DNA from: Wolbachia endosymbiont (group A) of Anomoia purmunda
GTDB taxonomy: Bacteria > Pseudomonadota > Alphaproteobacteria > Rickettsiales > Anaplasmataceae
Direction: 5' to 3'
Length of the DNA: 64,000 nt
Assembly: GCF_947251545.1 (NCBI RefSeq)
Contig: NZ_OX366362.1
Coordinates: 558,001 to 622,000 of the forward strand
In this document: positions 26,092-35,207 of the stretch, one piece after another
How positions within the stretch are numbered: the first letter of the stretch is position 1
How the letters are laid out: every line of letters starts with the position of its first letter
Notes under the pieces: generated by a model
What the model saw: only the letters and a program-made list of their open reading frames with translations
Told to the model about the DNA's origin: nothing
Database searches by the model: none
Made by a program: the position numbers and the translations under genes

Positions 26092-26787
26092 ATGTTGAAT
26101 CAAGAATCTTTACCGAAACATTTAGCAATTATTATGGATGGTAATGGTAGATGGGCGAACAATCAAGGAAGGGTAAAAATTGATGGTTATAAAAAGGGCA
26201 GTGAAGTTGCATACGATATTGCCAAGTATTGTACGGACTTAACCATACCCTACTTAACTTTGTATGCATTCTCTATGGAAAATTGGCTTAGACCCAAAAA
26301 CGAAACTGACTGTCTATTTGATTTATTTTACTCTGTCTTAACTAATGAAGATAAAGTCAATTTCATTTGCAACTGTAACATTAAGTTGAATTTTATTGGC
26401 AATTTAAGTCTGTTACCCAGTAAAATATTGGATCAAATTAAAAAAGCAGAAGAAATGACACATAAGAACGATGGTTTATTACTCACTGTGGCAGTCAGTT
26501 ACGGAGCAAAGCAAGAAATTACACAAGCTATAAGCAATATTATAAAAGAAAATATTGCTTATGTATCAGAAGAGGAATTTGAAAAATTTCTGTATACTAA
26601 AGATTTGCCAAAATTGGATTTATTAATTCGCACTGGCGGCGAAAAAAGGTTAAGCAACTTTTTATTATGGCAAGCAGCTTATGCTGAATTATATTTTTGT
26701 GATACTTTATGGCCTGATTTTTCTTGTCAAGATTTGAGTAAAGCATTAGAAGATTATACAAAAAGAGAGAAAAAATATGGTAGATAA
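26092..26787 (+). CDS. uppS: (Di-trans,poly-cis)-undecaprenyl-diphosphate synthase
   Basis: Cis-prenyltransferase that makes the C55 lipid carrier for lipid II. 231 residues. LAIIMDGNGRWA at residues 11-22 holds the catalytic Asp; TLYAFSMENWLRP and LDLLIRTGGEKRLSNFLLW with AELYFCDTLWPDF are the other conserved blocks. It overlaps cdsA by 11 bp. The palindromic cluster upstream separates it from frr, which may give it its own transcript. Confidence 0.97.
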   Translation: MLNQESLPKHLAIIMDGNGRWANNQGRVKIDGYKKGSEVAYDIAKYCTDLTIPYLTLYAFSMENWLRPKNETDCLFDLFYSVLTNEDKVNFICNCNIKLNFIGNLSLLPSKILDQIKKAEEMTHKNDGLLLTVAVSYGAKQEITQAISNIIKENIAYVSEEEFEKFLYTKDLPKLDLLIRTGGEKRLSNFLLWQAAYAELYFCDTLWPDFSCQDLSKALEDYTKREKKYGR

Positions 26788-27403
26788 TAATTTTATAATT
26801 AGAATGTTGTCCTCAATAGTAATATTATTCATATTTTCCTTTGCTACATATTTCAGTGATTTATCGTTTTACCTATTGATTTTTTCAATAGCAGTTTTAT
26901 CTTCTTTTGAATGGTATAATCTAACCCAAGGAAATAAAATTTTATACGTTTTTGCATTATTATTGATTGCACTACCAAGCGCCTCATTAATATATTTATA
27001 TAATCTACCACAGGGAAAATACGCATTAGTATGGTTCGTCTTAACCATTTGGGGAATTGACATTACTGCCTACCTATTTGGTAAGAATTTTGGTGGAGCT
27101 AAAATTTGCCCAATTCTTAGCCCTGGAAAAACTTGGACAGGACTTCTTGGTGCGATTTTAGCTGGAGTAGTGTGCACAATTTTTGGATCAATATTTTTTG
27201 GTCTATTTTCAATTTTTTATTCTCCAATCATTGGCCTTGCAATTGCTATTCTAGCGCAACTTGGCGATTTCACTGAGTCGCTTGTTAAAAGAGCTTACGG
27301 TGTTAAAGATAGTGGAAGTATGATACCTGGCCATGGAGGAGTGCTCGACCGTATGGACAGCTTCATTTTTACTGCCCCTCTTATTGCTATTTACATAAGC
27401 TAA
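26777..27403 (+). CDS. cdsA: Phosphatidate cytidylyltransferase
   Basis: Makes CDP-diacylglycerol for membrane phospholipids. 208 residues, shorter than the E. coli enzyme (285) but like other Rickettsiales forms. Several membrane spans fill the N-terminal half (for example LSFYLLIFSIAVLSSFEW). The signature LAQLGDFTESLVKRAYGVKDSG...GHGGVLDRMDSF is complete near the C-terminus. Starts within uppS. Confidence 0.95.
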   Translation: MVDNNFIIRMLSSIVILFIFSFATYFSDLSFYLLIFSIAVLSSFEWYNLTQGNKILYVFALLLIALPSASLIYLYNLPQGKYALVWFVLTIWGIDITAYLFGKNFGGAKICPILSPGKTWTGLLGAILAGVVCTIFGSIFFGLFSIFYSPIIGLAIAILAQLGDFTESLVKRAYGVKDSGSMIPGHGGVLDRMDSFIFTAPLIAIYIS

Positions 27404-27427
27404 GTCTGCAGAAGAAATAAAGTGCCA

Positions 27428-27619
27428 TTAGAGGTCATCTCTAGTCAGCTCCCCAACCGCTTCCACAGTACAGTCATGGACAAACGTCTTTTCACAATAA
27501 GGGCAGGCTATTTCCTCTTCTTCTCCCATATCTAAATATATTAATGGATGGCCGGAACCCTCATCATTTTCATCACCATGACAACAAACTTTTCTATTAT
27601 TAACCCTCACTTTTGACAT
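27428..27619 (-). CDS. Zinc-finger CHCC domain protein
   Basis: A 63-residue protein of the zf-CHCC family (NDUFS6-like). Ligands are readable as VCCHGD, GSGHPLIYLDM and IACPYCEKTFV. Alphaproteobacterial homologues resemble the mitochondrial complex I subunit NDUFS6, but a role here is inferred. It lies convergent to cdsA and upstream-side of coaD's 3' end on the same strand. Confidence 0.85.
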   Translation of the reverse strand: MSKVRVNNRKVCCHGDENDEGSGHPLIYLDMGEEEEIACPYCEKTFVHDCTVEAVGELTRDDL

Positions 27620-27686
27620 GCTAGTCCTTTAGCTTATAACATTTATATATTGAATATACCCATTCAGAAATAAAAAATAACAAGCA

Positions 27687-28193
27687 CTATTCTCCATTTT
27701 TTATCCTATTCAGGTTAATCAATTCGTTTTGAACGCCTTTTGATACAAATTTGCTAACATCTTCTCCTAATCTTGCTATTTCCTTTACAAAACTTGATGA
27801 GATAAATTGAGTATCTTCAGAAGCGGGAAGAAATATGGTTTCGATTTCAGGAAGAAGTTTATAATTTACCCAACTCATTTGAAACTCGTAATCAAAATCC
27901 GACACTGCTCTTAATCCTCTAATAATAACAGAAGCATTCTGCTCTTTGGCAAACTTCACTAGCAACCCATTAAAAGATATAACATCTGCATCAATTCCTA
28001 GTCCTTTGATTTCATTTTCAGCCATGCTTGTGCGTAGCTTTGTGTCAAAGGCAGTATGCTTATTAACGTTTTCTGCAACCCCTATTATTAATTTATCGAC
28101 TAGTTTACACGCTCTTTTGATTATGTCAAGATGCCCAAAAGTTATAGGGTCAAATGTGCCAGGGTAGATTCCTGTTCTGTTATTAATGTTCAT
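27687..28193 (-). CDS. coaD: Phosphopantetheine adenylyltransferase
   Basis: Forms dephospho-CoA from 4'-phosphopantetheine and ATP. 168 residues, full length. The nucleotidyltransferase motif YPGTFDPITFGHLDII is at residues 10-25, IRGLRAVSDFDYEFQM is the substrate loop, and TQFISSSFVKEIARLG is the C-terminal ISSTxVR-type motif. Single gene; the tRNA-Phe gene lies divergently upstream. Confidence 0.96.
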   Translation of the reverse strand: MNINNRTGIYPGTFDPITFGHLDIIKRACKLVDKLIIGVAENVNKHTAFDTKLRTSMAENEIKGLGIDADVISFNGLLVKFAKEQNASVIIRGLRAVSDFDYEFQMSWVNYKLLPEIETIFLPASEDTQFISSSFVKEIARLGEDVSKFVSKGVQNELINLNRIKNGE

Positions 28194-28274
28194 CCTTTGT
28201 TTTTATATAAACTACTTTAAAAACTTTTGATAGACATGATAACATTTTTTATCTAAAAATGAAAGTATACAGTT

Positions 28275-28347
28275 GGCCTGATAGCTCAGTTGGTAGAGCA
28301 AAGGACTGAAAATCCTTGTGTCGCTGGTTCGATTCCTGCTCAGGCCA
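28275..28347 (+). tRNA. tRNA-Phe (GAA)
   Basis: Cloverleaf with acceptor GGCCTGA/TCAGGCC, D-arm GCTC...GAGC, anticodon stem-loop GGACTGAAAATCC (GAA), and T-arm GCTGGTTCGATTCCTGC. The discriminator A is at 28347. CCA is not encoded, unlike the tRNA-Asp gene. Confidence 0.96.
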
Positions 28348-28436
28348 CTTTCCTTTCTTACTAAATTTACCTTTTTGTTGTAAAACGTTCTATAATATGT
28401 TATGATATTGATATAAGTGTTGAGAGGGTAAACTAT

Positions 28437-29438
28437 ATGTATAAATATTATAGCAGAATATTTAATATCCTATTAATTATAGTTCTATTATTAAGCAATA
28501 TTACTTATGCGGGCGTTAGTGAAAAACCGGCATCTCAACATGTAACCAGAAAAGAAGAACCAGCGTCAACTGTCTTGACGGCAGAAAATACAGTAAATAA
28601 TGACATAGTTGTTGGTTTGTTGAAAACGGAAGAAGAGACATACCCGCATGAGCTTGGGCTATCTCAAAATGTCTACGAGATGTTTAATAATTTTAGAGTT
28701 AAAATTGTACTAATTGATTATAATAAGATAATTAGCCTTAAAAAAATTCAGACAGAGTCACTTAATCTCGCAAAACAAGATGAAACATTGGCAAAGAAGT
28801 TAACATTAGACCGAATAAAAGTTGAAGTTGCACAATTCATTAAAGAGCACAAAATAAATAGGATATTTATTCCGGATAATTTACATTCAGCACCCACTCC
28901 TTATCGTCAGCTTGTTACTGAAGCAATTGTAAAAATAGTTGATGATAACCCTGCAATTCATTTACTTGGCATATGTGAAGGCATAATGAATGCAAAGGGA
29001 ATTGAAGTAGTGAGTGTTGTGAGTGATGAAGAGAAGCAAATAAAATCAGCACCTAATCCACAGAAAGAGGATGTACCTCTCCAGCGGATAAAGATCGTTC
29101 CAAATAGCCGTTTAGCAGAAGTAGTAGCCAAATTCCTAATACCTAATGAAAATGGCTGGTTTTCAACATGTTTTCCAGATGCTCATTCAGGAGCAGTAAG
29201 TAATACACCAGAAAATAGAAGAAAATTGGAGTCACTTGGATATAAAGTTGCAGCATTTTCCAGTGATGGGGTAATAGAGGCTATTGAAGATAAGCATGGT
29301 AATGTTCACTTTCAAAGTCATCCAGAAGCCCTTGTTGTGAAGTCAGATAAAAACCTCTATTTATCAAATCACAAGGAACGTCAAGTGTCTACACTAGTTG
29401 CTATAGCGATTATAAATGATTTTCTTTATCGTGCTTAA
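28437..29438 (+). CDS. Secreted class I glutamine amidotransferase-like / peptidase C26 protein
   Basis: A 333-residue protein with a signal peptide (residues 1-25, hydrophobic ILLIIVLLLSNITYA). The mature part fits the gamma-glutamyl hydrolase/class I GATase fold: a KINRIFIPDNLHS strand, the nucleophile elbow LLGICEGIMNAKG with Cys, and FQSHPEAL with His and Glu, so a Cys-His-Glu triad is present. Some 45 residues rich in Lys and Glu are inserted after the elbow. Export to the periplasm is unusual for this fold in bacteria; substrate unknown, with gamma-glutamyl amides or polyglutamates as possible classes. It starts 89 bp after the tRNA-Phe gene. Confidence 0.75.
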   Translation: MYKYYSRIFNILLIIVLLLSNITYAGVSEKPASQHVTRKEEPASTVLTAENTVNNDIVVGLLKTEEETYPHELGLSQNVYEMFNNFRVKIVLIDYNKIISLKKIQTESLNLAKQDETLAKKLTLDRIKVEVAQFIKEHKINRIFIPDNLHSAPTPYRQLVTEAIVKIVDDNPAIHLLGICEGIMNAKGIEVVSVVSDEEKQIKSAPNPQKEDVPLQRIKIVPNSRLAEVVAKFLIPNENGWFSTCFPDAHSGAVSNTPENRRKLESLGYKVAAFSSDGVIEAIEDKHGNVHFQSHPEALVVKSDKNLYLSNHKERQVSTLVAIAIINDFLYRA

Positions 29439-29454
29439 TAGATAAAATAGTAGT

Positions 29455-30612
29455 TTATATAAATCCCATAGCATGCCGAATGAAGCGTTTTTTGAGGAAA
29501 TCTGAATTTTCAACTGCAATCAAGCCAAGATTTCTTAGTGCTTTAGCGCAGAATATTCTGTTGGAAAACATCCTATTTAATCCATCAGTTGCAAGCGCCA
29601 TTGTAAAATTATCAAAGCATCTGTTACGTGAAATTTTCTTTAATAAATAACTACTGCCAACATCAATACCAGCCGCTTTTGCAGCAACTACGTGCTTTAT
29701 AACACTTTCTACATCTCTAATTCCAAGATTAAGCCCTTGACCTGCAACTGGATGAATTGAATGTGCTGCATCGCCGATAAGCAAAACTCTACCCTTATAT
29801 AACTTTTTTGCGAAAGCAAAACTTAAAGGATAAAGTTTTCTTTCACCCTCTAATTTTATTTCTCCTAAATAAGAACCAAATCTTTTTTTAAGCTCTATAA
29901 TAAATTCTTCTTCAGACAGATCCATTAGCATTTTTGAAATTTCAGATTTTTCTGTCCAAACTATCGAAGAAGTATAGCCACCCTTCATCGGTAGAATTGC
30001 AAATGGACCGCCAGGGAAAAAACGCTCTACAGCTAAGTTTTGGTGATGCAGTTCATGCTTTACATTAAATACTATGCTATTTTGTTTATAGTTAAATTTC
30101 ACTGTCGGTATAGAAAATAACTCTGGTAATTTAGAGTTTTTGCCTTCAGCGCAGATAAGTAGCGATGATGTTAATTCCTGGTTATTATTAAGAATAACTT
30201 CCACATATCCTGAATCACAAGCAATTGTTTTATAGGAATGTGGAGAGTATATATTTAGTTTATTCAGAAAATTATTGTTGATTGCATTCCATATAGTAGC
30301 ATTGTTAATAACATAACCCATTGGCTCTTCGCTAACCATTTTATGATTATAATGCACAATAATTGGGCTATCTCCATCTAATACGCATATATCAAGTATA
30401 GGTTCAGCTTCACTCTCCACAAACTGCCAAATCCCTAACTTTTCCAATATTTTTTTCGAGCCTTGAGAAACAGCAAATGCTCGATTGTCATCTACTACAC
30501 GTGGTAGACTATTTTTTTCAATCACAGCTACAGACACAGAGTTACAACTGAGGCCAATTGCAGTAATAAGACCAAGCAACCCACCACCTGAAATGACTAC
30601 ATCATCATTCAT
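29455..30612 (-). CDS. UbiH/UbiF/COQ6-family FAD-dependent hydroxylase
   Basis: Flavin monooxygenase of ubiquinone biosynthesis, 385 residues. The N-terminal dinucleotide motif VVISGGGLLGLITAIGLS, the ERFFPGGPFAILPM segment in the substrate domain, and the second FAD motif RVLLIGDAAHSIHPVAGQGL with NLGIRDVESV are all present. The family cannot be split into UbiH, UbiF or UbiI by eye; Wolbachia have few such genes, so one enzyme may act on more than one ring position. It is convergent with the C26 gene. Confidence 0.9.
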   Translation of the reverse strand: MNDDVVISGGGLLGLITAIGLSCNSVSVAVIEKNSLPRVVDDNRAFAVSQGSKKILEKLGIWQFVESEAEPILDICVLDGDSPIIVHYNHKMVSEEPMGYVINNATIWNAINNNFLNKLNIYSPHSYKTIACDSGYVEVILNNNQELTSSLLICAEGKNSKLPELFSIPTVKFNYKQNSIVFNVKHELHHQNLAVERFFPGGPFAILPMKGGYTSSIVWTEKSEISKMLMDLSEEEFIIELKKRFGSYLGEIKLEGERKLYPLSFAFAKKLYKGRVLLIGDAAHSIHPVAGQGLNLGIRDVESVIKHVVAAKAAGIDVGSSYLLKKISRNRCFDNFTMALATDGLNRMFSNRIFCAKALRNLGLIAVENSDFLKKRFIRHAMGFI

Positions 30613-30715
30613 TTTATTTATCTAAAATTATATTCTATCTATTTTAAAAATAGTTTAAACAAACTTTATAGACAAAGACCTATAGCTAACCCAAGAAAGG
30701 TTTCCCTACGTCATA

Positions 30716-31056
30716 CCGCGATTCATTCCATAGCTGTACGAACATTGCAATGTGGCACATAGTAAACGATGTCATGAAAGTAGCTGACACTGGAATTCAG
30801 AAAAAAGGATGATGTTATTCCAGTGCCTCTATGATGTCATCCCAGTGCTTGACACTGGGATCCAGCTTTTTCATAATCATCAAAATGTTGTATTTTAACA
30901 TAAAACGGCTACTTTTATGCTTACCAACTTAATAAAATTCCTGGATCCCAGTGTCAAGCACTGGGATGACACCCTTCTGGTAGACAATGTTCGTACAGTT
31001 GTGGATTCATTCGCGGTATAGATTCCGCTAACACGCAGCGGAATGACGAGTTCATA
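30716..31056. repeat. Palindromic repeat cluster upstream of dnaG
   Basis: Main unit 30835-30973: a CATCCCAGTG-CTTGA-CACTGGGAT palindrome, an ~80 bp spacer, and a GGATCCCAGTG-TCAAG-CACTGGGAT palindrome. The unit is the reverse complement of 4091-4232, with the spacers also matching. GCTGTACGAACATTGCA (about 30727) and CAATGTTCGTACAGTTG (about 30987) form outer inverted motifs. TCATTCGCGGTATAG and the CGCTAACACGCAGCGG palindrome follow. No gene in 30613-31164. Confidence 0.85.
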
Positions 31057-31164
31057 GCTTACCAAATTATCGGTAAATCTGAATTGCTTTAGTTATAGAA
31101 ATAAATTTCGAGTCAGATGTATATAAATTCTATATAATTTTTATCCTACTACTAATTTAACAAG

Positions 31165-32904
31165 ATGGATCATATAGATATTATAAAATCAAAATTATTA
31201 TTATCCGACATAGTAGGTAAAAAAGTCAGATTAATAAAAAGAGGAGATAGTTTTGTTGGACTCTGTCCATTTCATAACGAAAAAACCCCATCTTTTTCGG
31301 TGAGCAATACTAAGGGGTTATATTACTGTTTTGGTTGCTTAGCTAGTGGTGATGCATTTGAATTTATTTCACAAACTGAAGGATTAAGCTTTAAAGAAGC
31401 ATTGGAAAGATTAGCATCGGTTACAGGTGTTGAACTGCCCAAAAATCTTAGTATTACAAAAGAGGATAATAAACTATTTTTAGCGCTTGATTTGGCTGCA
31501 AATTGGTTTGCACAAAAAAATCAAGGTGTTGTAGATTATTTAAAGCAGCGTAAGATTTCACCTAAAATCATAGATAAATTTAAGATAGGTTATGCACCAA
31601 GCTCTGGTTTGAAAGAGTATTTAAACTCTTCAGGTATTGAAGACAAAATTTTAATTGATATTGGATTAGTAAACAAAAATTTTCATGATTATTTTTATGA
31701 CCGGCTGATATTTCCTATATACAACATTGCAGGGAGAGTTATTGGTTTTGGTGGACGTGCGCTGAGCTTTGAGCAACAGCCGAAATATTTAAATAGCCCA
31801 GAGAGTCAGCTCTTCAAGAAGAGGGAGAATTTATACGGATTAAACTTTGCTTTAAGCGAAATACGTAAAAAACAGCACATATTTGTTGTTGAAGGATATA
31901 TGGACGCTATAGCGCTACATCAAGCGGGAATTAGTAATGCAGTTGCTCCGCTTGGTACCGCAATTTCTGCAGAACAGATAAAAAATCTATGGAGATTTGC
32001 TAAAGAAATCTCCATCTGTATGGATGGCGATAGTGCTGGACGTCGTGCTGCTACTCGAGTTGCAGAACTTGCTCTGCAAATATTAGAGCCTGGATACACG
32101 TTAAAGTTTGTGACTTTGCCGAGTAATAAAGATCCATACGATATATGTAACGAACTGGAATACAAGAAAGAAGACGTATTGACTGCTCTTGACCATTCAA
32201 CAAAACTGCATTCTGAATATTTATGGCATCACATAATCGATAGCAATTTGCAAAATTATGAAAAACTTGCTCCGGAAAAATATTCAATTCTTGAGCACAA
32301 GTTCATGGAATATGTAAATACTATTAGCAACAGCAGTATTAGAAGGTATTACAGAGATTATTTTTACAATAAGGCTAGTGAACTAAGAAGTAGCTTCAAA
32401 AAACAGATTTTTAATAGTAAAACTAGAGCAACAAAAGGTGAGTATCTTCATAATAAATCTCCAGAGCTAATTGAAGCAGAGCAAAATCAGGCCGTAATTT
32501 TGCGTATAGCCGTAGAATTTCCTGAAATTTTGAACCGTCCTATATTTTTTGAGCAATTTTCTCATTTTGAATTTACTAATGAGATGAAAAGATTACAACA
32601 GCGTATAATTGATGTAATAAGTAACAAAAGCAAACTCGATAAACAGCAAGAATTAAAACAGTTTAACGTTATAAAGTATGTATTTGAAAAAACTAGTGTA
32701 CTAAATAGCCAATTGAACGAGAGAAAATCTGCAGAAATTGTGTGGAATAATATAGTGTTACTAAAAGAATTAAATGCATTACGAAAAGAAAGAACCGAAG
32801 CGAGGCTGAGCAGTAATCTTGACTTAGAAGAAAGGTTGATAGAACAAATAGAGCAAATAGAAAGTAGTATACAAGAAATGCAAATGGAATTTATTCACAA
32901 GTAG
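31165..32904 (+). CDS. dnaG: DNA primase
   Basis: Synthesises RNA primers at the replication fork. 579 residues, standard length. The N-terminal zinc ribbon CPFHNEKTPSFSVS...YYCFGCLASG (residues 34-60) gives the C-H-C-C ligands. The TOPRIM core has VVEGYMDAIALHQAG (catalytic Glu) and CMDGDSAGRRAA (DxD type), with IYNIAGRVIGFGGRAL before it. A helical C-terminal region for DnaB contact follows. It stands alone; in many bacteria it neighbours rpoD or rpsU, which are not here. Confidence 0.97.
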   Translation: MDHIDIIKSKLLLSDIVGKKVRLIKRGDSFVGLCPFHNEKTPSFSVSNTKGLYYCFGCLASGDAFEFISQTEGLSFKEALERLASVTGVELPKNLSITKEDNKLFLALDLAANWFAQKNQGVVDYLKQRKISPKIIDKFKIGYAPSSGLKEYLNSSGIEDKILIDIGLVNKNFHDYFYDRLIFPIYNIAGRVIGFGGRALSFEQQPKYLNSPESQLFKKRENLYGLNFALSEIRKKQHIFVVEGYMDAIALHQAGISNAVAPLGTAISAEQIKNLWRFAKEISICMDGDSAGRRAATRVAELALQILEPGYTLKFVTLPSNKDPYDICNELEYKKEDVLTALDHSTKLHSEYLWHHIIDSNLQNYEKLAPEKYSILEHKFMEYVNTISNSSIRRYYRDYFYNKASELRSSFKKQIFNSKTRATKGEYLHNKSPELIEAEQNQAVILRIAVEFPEILNRPIFFEQFSHFEFTNEMKRLQQRIIDVISNKSKLDKQQELKQFNVIKYVFEKTSVLNSQLNERKSAEIVWNNIVLLKELNALRKERTEARLSSNLDLEERLIEQIEQIESSIQEMQMEFIHK

Positions 32905-32965
32905 ACTGCTACAGTTAATTATTTTTAGATTGTTTGTCATTCTGCTGCTTTTTAACGGAATTTAT

Positions 32966-33055
32966 GATAAGAGATACCGCGGCGGCATGCTTGGGCTAAC
33001 CCAGTGTTGACACTTATGCCCTTGTCATGCAAGTAGCTGACACTGGGATGACATC
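32966..33055. repeat. Palindromic repeat fragments after dnaG
   Basis: Short pieces GAGATACCGCGGCGGCATG and GTCATGCAAGTAGCTGACACTGGGATGACATC, belonging to the same repeat classes as at 63660-63720 and 4300-4380. They reach to the stop codon of the convergent ankyrin/TM gene. Confidence 0.65.
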
Positions 33056-34075
33056 TTATGGTTTACGATTTGTGGACTTACTTGCGTGTTCAACTTTATT
33101 TTCTTCCATTTCTCTATAACTTGGTAATGTAGAATTTTTTATATGCAATCCGGTATATATTGCAACCAAAGCAGCTATAATACCACAAACTATAGCACCA
33201 GCCACAAATGGAATCATCACAGCCGCAGTAATTAGTAATCCTGTAACAGCAACTCCAACAGCATCTCTCTTTAATGAGTTGTGAAAATTTTCCTTATATT
33301 TAGTTTCTTGTTCATTTGGTATAGAAAATTGAGCATCTGTGAAGCCATTAGCTTTATTACCATTATTTGGCGTGGCAGTTTGGTCAATCCCTGTTGCTAC
33401 AGGTATTTCATTGTTGTGACTATAGTTTGATAAACCATCATTATTAGTACTAACTGGAGGCACTGTTGCTACAGGTTTACTACCAATGTTCCCATTACTG
33501 CTGCAAGGTTTTGCTCTATTTTCTTCTACATTAGATGTTTCTGGTGTAATAAAATTTAATAGTATCTGAGTAATTTCTTTAACTTGCGTAGTTTGTTCTT
33601 TATCCATGGCCACCTTTAAAGCCTTTTGCATGTTTTCATCATTTACATAACCTAACAATAATTTAACTTCCTGAACATACTCTTGAGTAACAGCACAGAG
33701 CAAAGCATTAAATTTTTCTTCTTCATTAAACTTATCACTACCCAAGAGTATTCTTACAACATCAGCTTGCTCAGTCGTTATAGCTTCGTTCAATCCAGCT
33801 TTTACATATTTGAATTGACCAGTATTGCCTTTAGTTTTCAAATTTGTGAGTAATTTAATAATTTGTAGAAATATAGCACGATCATTGGTGTTGTCTGTAA
33901 TATTAGGTCCCTTTGAATTAACAATATGCCCAAGTAAAGTATAATGACGTTTATTTATTTTTTTTATATTTATCCTATTTTCTTTGAGCTTCTCACCAAA
34001 CTCCTCAGCAGTTATATCAGGATTTTTAGTTACAATTCCCTTTATCTCTTCATAAGTCATGTCAAATTTTACCAC
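33056..34075 (-). CDS. Degenerate ankyrin-like protein with C-terminal membrane segments
   Basis: A 339-residue protein without a firm family match. The first ~170 residues are helical pairs that resemble loose ankyrin repeats (EAITTEQADVVRILLGSDKF, ALLCAVTQEYVQEVKLLLGY, KVAMDKEQTTQVKEITQILL). An Asn/Pro/Thr-rich linker follows (about 175-260). Two adjacent hydrophobic spans lie at about 275-315 (VAVTGLLITAAVMIPFVAGA and CGIIAALVAIYTGLHI). A soluble, interaction-prone N-terminus tethered by a membrane hairpin is the likely topology. Possible host-interacting protein, by inference only. Confidence 0.6.
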   Translation of the reverse strand: MVKFDMTYEEIKGIVTKNPDITAEEFGEKLKENRINIKKINKRHYTLLGHIVNSKGPNITDNTNDRAIFLQIIKLLTNLKTKGNTGQFKYVKAGLNEAITTEQADVVRILLGSDKFNEEEKFNALLCAVTQEYVQEVKLLLGYVNDENMQKALKVAMDKEQTTQVKEITQILLNFITPETSNVEENRAKPCSSNGNIGSKPVATVPPVSTNNDGLSNYSHNNEIPVATGIDQTATPNNGNKANGFTDAQFSIPNEQETKYKENFHNSLKRDAVGVAVTGLLITAAVMIPFVAGAIVCGIIAALVAIYTGLHIKNSTLPSYREMEENKVEHASKSTNRKP

Positions 34076-34184
34076 TATTACTATCTAATTTATTATAGCA
34101 ACTTTCCCATAACCAGTCAAGGCATATTGCAGTTTCAAGCAGCATGATATATATTGAATGCTTTATTTATGGTTCTTAAAGCAA

Positions 34185-35105
34185 ATGATGGAAGATTTAG
34201 CCTATAAATTAGTTAAAGTGACCGAAGCTGCGGCGCTTGCTGCATATAAACTAGCAGGCTTTGGTGATGAAAAAAAGGCTGATCAGGTTGCAGTTGATGC
34301 AATGCGTACAGTATTAAATTCAATGGAAATAAATGGTACTATCGTAATTGGTGAAGGTGAGAGAGATTCAGCACCAATGCTGTATATTGGCGAGAAGGTT
34401 GGCACTGGAAATGGTCCTGAAATCGACATTGCTGTTGACCCACTTGAGGGCACTACGATTTGCGCTCACTACAAACAGGGGGCAATGTCCGTTCTTGCTG
34501 CAACGAAAAAAGGTAATTTTTTACATGCACCTGATGTTTATATGGAAAAGATAGCAGTAGGAAAAAATCTCCCAGAGGGTGTGGTCTCACTAAAAAATAG
34601 CATTGAAAAGAATCTAGACAATTTAGCCAAGGCAAAAAAATGCAAAGTGAATGATCTCGTGGTAACTGTACTTAAACGTGAAAAGCATGATGAATTAATA
34701 GAGAAAATCAGGAAATTAGGAGCAAAAGTTAAACTAATAGATGATGGTGATGTTGCGGCCGTAGTTTCACTAGTAAATGGCAATCACGATATGTATATCG
34801 GCATAGGAGGAGCACCAGAGGGAGTGCTTGCGGCTGCAGCGCTAAGCTCAATCGGTGGGCAGATGGAGGGAAGATTAATATTTGATACGGATCAATTAAA
34901 AGAAAGAGCAAAAAATTTAAATATCCATGACCCAGAAAAAATCTACACCGTAAAAGATATGGCAAGAGGTGAATCAGTGTTTATTGCAACTGGAGTAACA
35001 AGCGGAGAACTTGTGGATGGAGTTAAATTGAATCGTAATACCTGTTCAACTAGTTCTTTAATAATTCTACCTAACAAGCTGATAAAGATGCAAGTTATAA
35101 GTTAG
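34185..35105 (+). CDS. glpX: Fructose-1,6-bisphosphatase, class II
   Basis: Hydrolyses fructose-1,6-bisphosphate in gluconeogenesis. About 306 residues. The start is placed at the ATG at 34185 (the next codon is also ATG), because conserved sequence (EDLAYKLVKVTEAAALAAY) begins there; an in-frame ATG at 34158 would add nine residues. Motifs are DAMRTVLNSMEINGTIVIGEGERD, metal-binding IDIAVDPLEGTT, and IGGAPEGVLAAAAL. Together with pgk this supports a gluconeogenic carbon route. Single gene between the ankyrin/TM gene and the broken gene at 35.2 kb. Confidence 0.94.
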   Translation: MMEDLAYKLVKVTEAAALAAYKLAGFGDEKKADQVAVDAMRTVLNSMEINGTIVIGEGERDSAPMLYIGEKVGTGNGPEIDIAVDPLEGTTICAHYKQGAMSVLAATKKGNFLHAPDVYMEKIAVGKNLPEGVVSLKNSIEKNLDNLAKAKKCKVNDLVVTVLKREKHDELIEKIRKLGAKVKLIDDGDVAAVVSLVNGNHDMYIGIGGAPEGVLAAAALSSIGGQMEGRLIFDTDQLKERAKNLNIHDPEKIYTVKDMARGESVFIATGVTSGELVDGVKLNRNTCSTSSLIILPNKLIKMQVIS

Positions 35106-35207
35106 GTTAATTATTTTTTAATACACCTAAATTTTAGCTTTACAATATACTGATATTAAAATATATTATTTATGTTATTTCTATCTTAAGAAAAAGGGGG
35201 TCCTGGA

